From positions 1,674,001-1,738,000 of the forward strand of contig NZ_CP106855.1 of assembly GCF_002209355.2 (NCBI RefSeq): a stretch of DNA of 64,000 nucleotides, written 5' to 3'. Position 1 is the stretch's first letter. Every line of letters begins with the position of its first letter. Under the pieces are notes generated by a model. It was not told the DNA's origin and did no database searches. It saw nothing but the letters and a program-made list of their open reading frames with translations. The DNA is from Bdellovibrio sp. SKB1291214 (GTDB taxonomy: Bacteria; Bdellovibrionota; Bdellovibrionia; Bdellovibrionales; Bdellovibrionaceae). Position numbers and translations under genes: made by a program. This document shows positions 57,748-64,000 of this stretch, one piece after another.

Positions 57748-59017
57748 AACTAGCATTCCTTGTTGCTTCAATCATGCGAGCTTTAGGGACCCACGCGTAG
57801 CCACCTTCAGATTCAAATTCATCTGAGGCTGCGGGTTTCCAGTCTTTTCCATATGAGTTTTTAAGCAAGTATTCACATTGACCTGTTTTTTTATTCATGC
57901 GTCGACCCACCAAAAGGCTCGAGTGATAGGCCAATCCTGAAGGTGTGTACGGATGCGTAAAGAAATGACCGTTGTAACCGATCTCAACTGGTCTTGATTC
58001 ATTGAGGTGCTGATCAAGTTCTTTTCCAAATTTTTTTGCATCGAAATTATTAAAAAATGACATTTCCATGCCTTCAGCACTCACGCGATGTTTGCAGCTT
58101 TTTCTAACAAGTTTGTTGAAGTAGGTGGACTTGCTTGCACGTTCTAATACTTGACCAATTTGTTCTTTGGTTAGATTCGGAAAAGCTTTTGCCGCGAGCT
58201 TATTTAAATCTTCCTGAGAGATCTTGCCACTGATCACATCTTTGCCCATTTTATCAAGGACAGCTAATGGTACATTGGTTTCGATACCGTTGAAGCCTTC
58301 GCTGGGAAGTTCGCTTTCAAGGCAAAATCCTTTTGATTTCGATGCGCGAAATGCAGCCGTTGTAAATCCTTGGTTAGTGATAAAGTCTTGATTCGCACCC
58401 AGCATACGATAGATGTCGTGGTATCCATTATCAGAATAACCAAATGCAACGGCGGCCGCGGAAATATCTTTACCCGTTTTCCATGACACCAAGTTTGCGA
58501 CGGTGAACGCATAACACCAGCCATCCATGCCTTGATTGCGAACGGGTCCGGTTTTGTCCCGCAGATCGACAGCTGTGCAGGTTTTTGATTCCTCTGCATA
58601 GGATTGCTCGGCCTGTCTTTTAACGTCGTCGATGTATTTCTGCGTCTTATCAGGGTTTAAATCTTTTCCCGTCGCCATGTACTTTTTGAAAGCTTCAAGT
58701 TTTGCGTCGATTTTTCCAGACGTTGCGTAAAGTGAAAGAATAAATTTCTGACGAGTGATTTCATCGCGGCGGTTGTTTGCTAAGGCATCTTTGTAAATAG
58801 AATCGGGAACCCCGATTTTTCTAAGATCGAATTTACACTCATCAACAATCTTAATTGCTGCATTCACTTTGGGTGTCATGTCCACAAACTCGGATTGATC
58901 CCCGAAAATTTCTGTGTTTAGAGCACGCAAAGAGTCAGCGGCCTTGTCGCAGTTAGCTGGTTCCGCTAAGGCTACAGAATTAATGAAGAAAGCAAAGATG
59001 ATGAGCAGTTTATGCAT
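57737..59017 (-). CDS. exported papain-like (C1) cysteine protease
   Basis: 426 residues: signal peptide MHKLLIIFAFFINSVALA, an alpha-helical pro-like region (about 25-145), then the C1 core. Catalytic set: Gln162 (PVRNQGMDGW), Cys168 (WCYAFT), His365 (AYHSSLLVG), Asn387 (LLKNSYGKDW). The PVRNQG-x-x-GxCYAF pattern is the classic papain motif. The insertion of about 190 residues between Cys and His (papain has about 130) is unusual. Active protease likely, exported to the periplasm or beyond. Confidence 0.9.
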   Translation of the reverse strand: MHKLLIIFAFFINSVALAEPANCDKAADSLRALNTEIFGDQSEFVDMTPKVNAAIKIVDECKFDLRKIGVPDSIYKDALANNRRDEITRQKFILSLYATSGKIDAKLEAFKKYMATGKDLNPDKTQKYIDDVKRQAEQSYAEESKTCTAVDLRDKTGPVRNQGMDGWCYAFTVANLVSWKTGKDISAAAVAFGYSDNGYHDIYRMLGANQDFITNQGFTTAAFRASKSKGFCLESELPSEGFNGIETNVPLAVLDKMGKDVISGKISQEDLNKLAAKAFPNLTKEQIGQVLERASKSTYFNKLVRKSCKHRVSAEGMEMSFFNNFDAKKFGKELDQHLNESRPVEIGYNGHFFTHPYTPSGLAYHSSLLVGRRMNKKTGQCEYLLKNSYGKDWKPAASDEFESEGGYAWVPKARMIEATRNASYVK

Positions 59018-59081
59018 GTGTTACTTGTCGGAATTTCTGTAAGCAAAACTGAAGGCTTACGCGATGCTTTTGGGCCGAAAC

Positions 59082-59111
59082 TTGTTTACACCGTAAAATC
59101 AGGACCATAAT
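59082..59111 (+). promoter_or_regulatory. possible promoter of the TonB-like gene
   Basis: TTGTTT (59082-59087), 18-base spacer, CATAAT (59106-59111), then eight bases to the ATG at 59120; no Shine-Dalgarno. Confidence 0.4.
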
Positions 59112-59119
59112 CTAGCCTC

Positions 59120-59992
59120 ATGAAGTTAAATCTGATTCTTTCCATAGCATTACATGCATTTGTTGGTGGAGCCGTTGTCTTTTTCGCGTCCCCGGATTTG
59201 AGAAAATCAACGGAGGTGATTCAGTTTGAGATTCAGGATGCGCCAAAATCAAAGCTAGAATTTGCTGGTTCGGGTAATGGTGGACATCGTGGTAAGTCCA
59301 TCGCGATCAAGCCGAAAGGCTCAAATTTGAATCTTTTCGGCAAAGGATATGTCGCTGATTCCAAAGTTAAAGTTCAGAATGAAATTGCGGGTCCATCGAC
59401 AGATTATCGCGATCACGCAATGTATATTGGTGATGCAGAATCATTTATTTCTGATGGCAATCAATGGACTTACTTTGAGCAAGTCTTCAAAAAAGTGGAT
59501 GAGCAACTGATATTTGATTCCTTGTTGGCACAGTACAATCACTTCGGAAATGTGTACGTAGAATTTGAAGTGGATGCTCAGGGACGTTTTGTTGAGCGTG
59601 GTTTGAAAGTTACAGCAGAAGATGCAATTCTGAAGGTGCACGCATTAAGAGCATTGATAAAAGGCCTTAGTGAATCATTTGATAAAGCAAAATGGAACCC
59701 GACTGGGAAAAGTCAAATTTTTCAGGCGAATTTCAAATTTGTCCAGAATTCCTACTCTGAAAACCGCAGAAAACAATCCGCTTTTGCAAAACCAGTTTTA
59801 GCCTTCAACAGATCAACACCAGAAAAGCCAATTCCAACGAATCTGACAGACCAATTGCTGACCGGTGGTGTTCATTATGATCTTTTTTCGGTGACAGAGC
59901 GCTGGCAGAAGTACAACAAACGTAAAAAGCTGCGTGAACAAGAATTCGATCCGTTTGCGGCTTACAAAGCAGATCCTCTTTACAAACTTTAG
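59120..59992 (+). CDS. TonB-like membrane-anchored protein
   Basis: 290 residues. An N-terminal signal-anchor (LNLILSIALHAFVGGAVVFF, 3-22) followed by a polar region and a segment resembling the TonB C-terminal fold (GNVYVEFEVDAQGRFVERGL, then HALRALIKGL). TonB proteins pass inner-membrane energy to outer-membrane transporters. The Pro-rich periplasmic span of classical TonB is missing and no ExbB/ExbD genes lie in this window, so the match is partial. Start ATG may lack a leader. Confidence 0.65.
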   Translation: MKLNLILSIALHAFVGGAVVFFASPDLRKSTEVIQFEIQDAPKSKLEFAGSGNGGHRGKSIAIKPKGSNLNLFGKGYVADSKVKVQNEIAGPSTDYRDHAMYIGDAESFISDGNQWTYFEQVFKKVDEQLIFDSLLAQYNHFGNVYVEFEVDAQGRFVERGLKVTAEDAILKVHALRALIKGLSESFDKAKWNPTGKSQIFQANFKFVQNSYSENRRKQSAFAKPVLAFNRSTPEKPIPTNLTDQLLTGGVHYDLFSVTERWQKYNKRKKLREQEFDPFAAYKADPLYKL

Positions 59993-59998
59993 ACATAA

Positions 59999-60034
59999 AA
60001 AACCCACGATTCATCACCGTGGGTTTTAATTTTT
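59999..60034. terminator. bidirectional terminator between the TonB-like gene and sucD
   Basis: Arms AAAACCCACG (59999-60008) and CGTGGGTTTT (60018-60027), nine-base loop, followed by AATTTTT. Confidence 0.9.
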
Positions 60035-60055
60035 AAAACGATTTCGCTTTAAGAA

Positions 60056-60928
60056 CTACTTCTTAAGCATGGATTGCATTGTCGTTCCCATGTCAGCAGG
60101 AGAGCGAGAGATTTTGCAACCAGCAGCCTCTAGAGCCGCGAATTTAGCTTCAGCAGTACCCTTACCACCACTGATGATGGCACCAGCGTGACCCATACGT
60201 TTACCAGCAGGAGCCGCAGCACCAGCGATGAACGCAGTCACAGGTTTTTTGAAGTGATTTTTGATGTATTCGGCAGCTTCTTCCTCTGCAGAACCACCGA
60301 TTTCACCGATCATGATTACGCCGTCAGTATCTGGATCTTCATTGAACAATTTCAAAACGTCGATGAAGTTTGTGCCATTCACTGGGTCACCACCGATACC
60401 TACGCAAGTCGATTGACCGATACCAAGTGCAGTCAATTGACCAACAGCTTCGTAAGTCAATGTGCCGGAACGTGAAAGAACGCCGATACGACCTGGTTTG
60501 TGGATGTGGCCTGGCATAATACCGATTTTGCATTCGCCTGGAGTGATAACACCTGGGCAGTTTGGACCAACCAAACGAGTGCGTTTACCCTTCATGTATT
60601 CTTTTACTTTAACCATATCAAGTACTGGGATGCCCTCAGTGATACAGATCACAAGATCCAAATCAGCATCAACAGCTTCCATGATAGAGTCCGCAGCAAA
60701 TGGAGGAGGTACGAAGATCACAGAAGCGTTGCAACCAGTTGCAGCTTTAGCTTCTTTTACAGTGTTGAACACTGGAAGACCAATGTGAGTTGTGCCACCT
60801 TTACCTGGAGTCACGCCACCAACCATTTTAGTTCCGTATGCCAATGCTTGCTCAGAGTGGAATGTACCTTGAGCACCAGTGAAACCTTGGCAGATTACTT
60901 TTGTGTTTTTGTTAATAAGAATTGCCAT
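60056..60928 (-). CDS. sucD: succinyl-CoA synthetase alpha subunit
   Basis: TCA-cycle substrate-level phosphorylation. 290 residues: Rossmann CoA-binding domain ([20 protein letters not shown]), the active-site His region in [18 protein letters not shown], and [14 protein letters not shown]-type loop. Operon with sucC, six bases after it. The pair would accept succinyl-CoA from the TCA cycle or from propionyl-CoA metabolism, which fits the carboxylase operon at 21784-25389. Confidence 0.97.
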   Translation of the reverse strand: MAILINKNTKVICQGFTGAQGTFHSEQALAYGTKMVGGVTPGKGGTTHIGLPVFNTVKEAKAATGCNASVIFVPPPFAADSIMEAVDADLDLVICITEGIPVLDMVKVKEYMKGKRTRLVGPNCPGVITPGECKIGIMPGHIHKPGRIGVLSRSGTLTYEAVGQLTALGIGQSTCVGIGGDPVNGTNFIDVLKLFNEDPDTDGVIMIGEIGGSAEEEAAEYIKNHFKKPVTAFIAGAAAPAGKRMGHAGAIISGGKGTAEAKFAALEAAGCKISRSPADMGTTMQSMLKK

Positions 60929-60934
60929 GTTCGC

Positions 60935-62098
60935 TTATCCTTTAATCGCAGCAACGATTTTCTTAGCTGCATCAGTCAAATTGTCCGCTGGAGTGATGTT
61001 CAAGCCAGACTCTTTCAACATTTTTTTACCAAGTTCCACGTTTGTACCTTCAAGACGTACAACCAATGGAACTTTAAGACCCAACTCTTTAGAAGCAGCG
61101 ATTACGCCCTCAGCGATGATGTCACATTTCATGATACCACCGAAGATGTTAACCAAGATGCCTTTAACGTTTTTGTCTTTAAGGATGATTTTGAACGCTT
61201 CAGTTACTTTCTCTTTGTTAGCGCCGCCGCCAACATCCAAGAAGTTTGCAGGTTCAGCACCATGCAATTTGATGATATCCAAAGTCGCCATCGCAAGTCC
61301 CGCACCATTCACCAAGCAACCGATGTTACCATCAAGTTTGATGAACGCTAGATCGAACTTAGAGGCTTCAATTTCAGAAGGTTCTTCTTCGTTAAGATCG
61401 CGCATTTCAACGATATCTGGATGTCTGAACAAAGAGTTTGAATCGAAGTTCATTTTAGCGTCTAGGCAAAGAACATCGCCCTCTTTAGTTACAACTAGAG
61501 GATTGATTTCAGCGATAGAGCAGTCAGTTGCGATGAAAGCGTTGTACAAACCAGAGAAGAACTTAACAGCTTTGTTAACGATCTCTGGAGACATTCCAAT
61601 TTCAAAAGCCAATTGACGAGCTTGGAAAGGCATCAAACCAACAGTTGGATCGATGTCTACTTTTTTAATCGCGTTTGGATTGTGTTCAGCAACTTCCTCG
61701 ATATCCATACCGCCTTCAGAAGAAGCCATTATTGCAGCTCTTCCAGTCGCGCGGTCGATCAAACATGCTACGTAATATTCTTTAGCGATGTTGCAACCTT
61801 GTTCGATGAAAACTTTTTGAACAACTTTGCCTTCAGGACCTGTTTGATGAGTCACCAAAGTCATGCCGATCATTTTTTTAGTGTAGTCTGCAACTTCATC
61901 CAAAGACTTAGCAACTTTAACACCACCGCCTTTACCGCGGCCACCAGCGTGGATTTGAGCTTTTACAACCCAAACTGATCCACCGATTTCTTTAGCAGCA
62001 GCAACTGCTTCTTCTGGAGAGTGAGCAAGCTTACCTTTAAGCGTCGCTACTCCGAATTTTCTCAAGACTTCTTTAGCCTGATACTCATGAATATTCAT
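60935..62098 (-). CDS. sucC: succinyl-CoA synthetase beta subunit
   Basis: 387 residues. ATP-grasp domain ([36 protein letters not shown]) and the CoA-ligase domain ([49 protein letters not shown]). CGGAG precedes the ATG. First gene of the sucCD pair. Nucleotide preference (ATP or GTP) is not clear by eye. Confidence 0.97.
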   Translation of the reverse strand: MNIHEYQAKEVLRKFGVATLKGKLAHSPEEAVAAAKEIGGSVWVVKAQIHAGGRGKGGGVKVAKSLDEVADYTKKMIGMTLVTHQTGPEGKVVQKVFIEQGCNIAKEYYVACLIDRATGRAAIMASSEGGMDIEEVAEHNPNAIKKVDIDPTVGLMPFQARQLAFEIGMSPEIVNKAVKFFSGLYNAFIATDCSIAEINPLVVTKEGDVLCLDAKMNFDSNSLFRHPDIVEMRDLNEEEPSEIEASKFDLAFIKLDGNIGCLVNGAGLAMATLDIIKLHGAEPANFLDVGGGANKEKVTEAFKIILKDKNVKGILVNIFGGIMKCDIIAEGVIAASKELGLKVPLVVRLEGTNVELGKKMLKESGLNITPADNLTDAAKKIVAAIKG

Positions 62099-62224
62099 TA
62101 TTATAACTCCGATTGGGAAATGAATAGAAATTTAAAACTTGCGTTTGATGACTCATTCAATATCAAATCATAGACAGAAACAAGGATTACCGCTGGGCGC
62201 AGGACTGATGGAAGGGTAGAGATA

Positions 62225-62989
62225 ATGACAAGTGCACTCCGTCTTGAAAACGTGACTGTGGCTTTTGACTCACACGTCGTGTTGCGCTCCGTAAATCTGG
62301 ATATAAAGTCCGGCGAAGCTTTTGTTATCGTGGGCCCCAGTGGGCAAGGTAAAACGACTCTACTTAAAACTCTTTCAGGCCTTGTAACCCCTCAAGATGG
62401 CAAAGTTTTTGTTGAACAAAACGCCTGGCTAACGCTGAGCAATAAAGAGCGCTTGCCGCAGCTTAAAAAGATGGGGATTTTGTTTCAAAAAAATGCCCTG
62501 TTTGATTCCCTGACCTCCCTTGAAAATATCTGTTTTCCTTTGCGTGAGACATCAACCCTGACGGAGTGGGAAATAACAAAAAAAGCGGAAAGTTTTTTAG
62601 ATGCCGTGGGCATTCCCCATGCACGTGATTTATATCCTGATGAAATCAGTGGAGGCATGCAAAAACGCCTAGGAATCGCTCGGGCATTGGCTCTTGATCC
62701 TAAGATCATTTTCTATGATGACCCGACTGCGGGTTTAGATCCGATAACTTCAAAAAAAATTATCTCTCTGATTAAGACTTTGCAGCAGCAAAATAATTCC
62801 ACAGTAGTCGCGGTGACGAATGATATGAATCGTGCTTATCAAATGGCTGACAGAATTGCGATGGTGGTGGATCAAGAAGTCATCGTCACGGGGACGCCTC
62901 AAGAAACAGAAAGCCATTCTGATCCACGCGTGCGCCAGTTTGTACGCGGTCTTCTGCAAGGGCCTTTGACGGCGCTTGACCCTGTGTAA
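62225..62989 (+). CDS. Mla-type ABC transporter ATPase 1 (degenerate catalytic site, intact signature)
   Basis: ATPase of an MlaF/Mkl-type lipid-transport ABC system. 254 residues. Walker A GPSGQGKTT (37-45), Q-loop Gln88, signature ISGGMQ (141-146), Walker B IIFYDD (161-166), D-loop GLDP, H-loop position TND (198-200). The catalytic Glu after Walker B is Asp166, and the H-loop His is Asn199. Its own composite site is thus degenerate, while its signature is canonical. Operon partner of the ATPase at 63006 (16-base gap) and the MlaE-like permease at 63737. A promoter is not obvious. Confidence 0.92.
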   Translation: MTSALRLENVTVAFDSHVVLRSVNLDIKSGEAFVIVGPSGQGKTTLLKTLSGLVTPQDGKVFVEQNAWLTLSNKERLPQLKKMGILFQKNALFDSLTSLENICFPLRETSTLTEWEITKKAESFLDAVGIPHARDLYPDEISGGMQKRLGIARALALDPKIIFYDDPTAGLDPITSKKIISLIKTLQQQNNSTVVAVTNDMNRAYQMADRIAMVVDQEVIVTGTPQETESHSDPRVRQFVRGLLQGPLTALDPV

Positions 62990-63005
62990 GTAAAGCACCT
63001 AAGAT

Positions 63006-63740
63006 TTGTTGGTGATTGAGTTCAAAAAGATCATTAAAAGATTTGGTGACCGCACAGTTCTTAACGGACTATCCGCTGTCATTCGCGAGGGCGAGATCGT
63101 TTTCATTCTGGGAACATCAGGAACTGGCAAATCTGTTTTACTGAAAAATCTTGTTGGATTGTTAACTCCGGATGAAGGTGAAATTTGGATCGACGGGCAA
63201 GAAGTTTCCAAATTTTCAGAGGAAGAATATCTTCCAATCCGAAAAAAATGCGGCATGGTTTTTCAGCACCCCGCTTTGTTTGATTCTCTGACGATTTTTG
63301 AGAACGTCGCTTTTGGCTTACGCAGACACTATGATTATTCCGAAGAAGTGATCCGCGAAAAGGTTGTGAAGTCGTTGCGCCTCGTGCATTTAAAAGATGT
63401 CGAAGAAAAACTTCCAGCGCAAATTTCATACGGTATGCAAAAACGTGTCAGTCTTGCTCGCACGATTGCACTTGATCCAAAAATTTTGCTTTTTGACGAG
63501 CCCACAACAGGACTTGATCCGGTAACGACGACCGCCGTGAATCAATTAATTTTAGATTTATCGCGCACGCTGAAAACTACATCCATCGTCGTCAGCCATG
63601 ATATGAATTGTGCTCTATCGATCGCAGACCGTATTATCGTTTTAGATAAAGGTCAGATTGTTGCAATGGGAACGCCGGCAGAGTTAAAAACTTCGCAAGT
63701 TCCCCTGGTTCAAGACTTTCTGGCTGAGGTTCTGGCATGA
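63006..63740 (+). CDS. Mla-type ABC transporter ATPase 2 (intact catalytic site, altered signature)
   Basis: 244 residues, similar to the preceding ATPase (PALFDSLT, GMQKR motifs in both). Walker A GTSGTGKSV (36-44), Gln87, Walker B ILLFDEP (Asp164, Glu165), H-loop His198 in VVSHDMN: all catalytic residues present. The signature reads ISYGMQ (140-145): the first Gly of LSGG is Tyr. The pattern is the mirror of the first ATPase. The start is TTG at 63006 (another TTG, then a GTG, follow directly); no good Shine-Dalgarno, so coupling with the upstream gene is likely. ATGA overlap with the permease. Confidence 0.92.
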   Translation: MLVIEFKKIIKRFGDRTVLNGLSAVIREGEIVFILGTSGTGKSVLLKNLVGLLTPDEGEIWIDGQEVSKFSEEEYLPIRKKCGMVFQHPALFDSLTIFENVAFGLRRHYDYSEEVIREKVVKSLRLVHLKDVEEKLPAQISYGMQKRVSLARTIALDPKILLFDEPTTGLDPVTTTAVNQLILDLSRTLKTTSIVVSHDMNCALSIADRIIVLDKGQIVAMGTPAELKTSQVPLVQDFLAEVLA

Positions 63741-64000
63741 TGTCTTTAATTATTCATGTCCTAGATGAAATCGGCGGCACTCTTTTGTTTCTAAAAAAGA
63801 TACTGCATACCGTTTTTGTCAAAAAGCTAAAAACACACGAAATATTTGTGCAAATTTGGAAGGTTTCTACGGAATCCTTTCCGACGACCGCTATGGCAGG
63901 ATTTTTCGTGGGTGCGATCATGGCGGTTCAGTTCGCAATGCCCATCCGTGAATTTGGAGCTTTGGGATTTTTAGGCGGACTTGCTACCAGCGCGACGTTT
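63737..64000 (+). CDS. MlaE-like lipid ABC permease, N-terminal part (cut by window end)
   Basis: First 88 codons from the ATG overlapping the ATPase stop (ATGA); a second ATG follows immediately. The N-terminus has an amphipathic helix, then STESFPTTAMAGFFVGAIMA, which is the MlaE-family membrane-segment motif. MlaE permeases move phospholipids between inner and outer membrane with MlaF, MlaB and MlaD; the remaining genes lie beyond the window. Confidence 0.85.
   Translation, partial: MMSLIIHVLDEIGGTLLFLKKILHTVFVKKLKTHEIFVQIWKVSTESFPTTAMAGFFVGAIMAVQFAMPIREFGALGFLGGLATSATF

Noticed and set aside
60500-61616. Two plus-strand open frames of 245-283 codons opposite sucD and sucC
   Set aside because: Both genes on the minus strand are certain; the frames have no ribosome-binding site or family features.
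1-64000. Search for tRNA, rRNA, transposases, phage genes and CRISPR arrays
   Set aside because: None could be supported; gene order and composition look like stable chromosomal backbone.

Overview
The window looks like chromosome of a Bdellovibrio-type predatory bacterium (Bdellovibrionota). This is inferred from the gene mix and protein style, not from a database search: moderate GC, many exported hydrolases, a retraction-type pilus ATPase (PilT), nucleoside-salvage genes, an L21 ribosomal protein with a histone H1-like tail, and a secreted protein carrying the 'LGR-x-LT-x-AEKKALIDAHE' motif that I associate with this group. No rRNA, tRNA, insertion sequence, prophage or CRISPR array was seen. 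Coding density is very high: no stretch over 300 bases lacks a gene, and the longest gaps (about 200-260 bases, at 3216-3423, 4630-4889, 19195-19417 and 35296-35500) hold terminators, promoters, repeats or nothing recognisable.

Layout. 1-3215: end of the complex I operon (nuoL end, nuoM, nuoN), followed by a 13-bp tandem repeat that begins at the nuoN stop. 3424-6765: patatin-like lipase, an HTH/coiled-coil protein, an ApbE-like protein without the usual catalytic residues, and a secreted nuclease. 6949-10428: Lon protease and two DksA/TraR-like proteins, one with a four-Cys zinc finger and one without. 10538-13756: grpE, a zinc-finger-less dnaJ and a periplasmic-binding lipoprotein. 13834-19194: hemW, a divergent M16 double-domain protease, and an MltD-like transglycosylase. 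19418-21681: two unknown genes and tatB-tatC. 21784-25389: a three-gene acyl-CoA carboxylase operon. 25519-27761: subtilisin-like lipoprotein protease and an unknown lipoprotein. 27902-30724: deoC-deoA-PNP nucleoside salvage. 30856-33596: pilT and divergent RNase G. 33682-35295: secreted motif protein.

35501-38988: rplU-rpmA-obgE-nadD::rsfS-rlmH, with NadD and the ribosome-silencing factor RsfS fused into one polypeptide. 39076-46802: a secreted protein-glutaminase-like protein, comF-like gene, lolA, rimO, a TPR protein, a pilin-like Ser-rich protein, a DUF2203 protein and nadE. 46855-47862: exonuclease and 2Fe-2S ferredoxin. 47837-56220: a long minus-strand run (trypsin-like lipoprotein, AGE-family epimerase, small secreted protein, ndk, rlmD, PilW/PilF-like TPR lipoprotein, rodZ-like, GT39 glycosyltransferase, degenerate PHP-domain protein). 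56317-59992: small membrane protein, secreted unknowns, a papain-like exported protease and a TonB-like protein. 60056-62098: sucCD. 62225-64000: start of a lipid-transport (Mla-type) ABC operon with two different ATPases.

Most notable: the two Mla-type ATPases at 62225-63740 have complementary defects. One lacks the Walker-B Glu and the H-loop His; the other lacks a signature-motif Gly. A heterodimer would therefore carry one intact and one degenerate ATP site, whereas E. coli MlaF is a homodimer. Also notable: the NadD-RsfS fusion, the zinc-finger/finger-less DksA pair, several genes (tatB, lolA, nadE, obgE, the TonB-like gene) whose -10 box lies 6-8 bases before the ATG, suggesting leaderless mRNAs, and repeats or hairpins built over stop codons.
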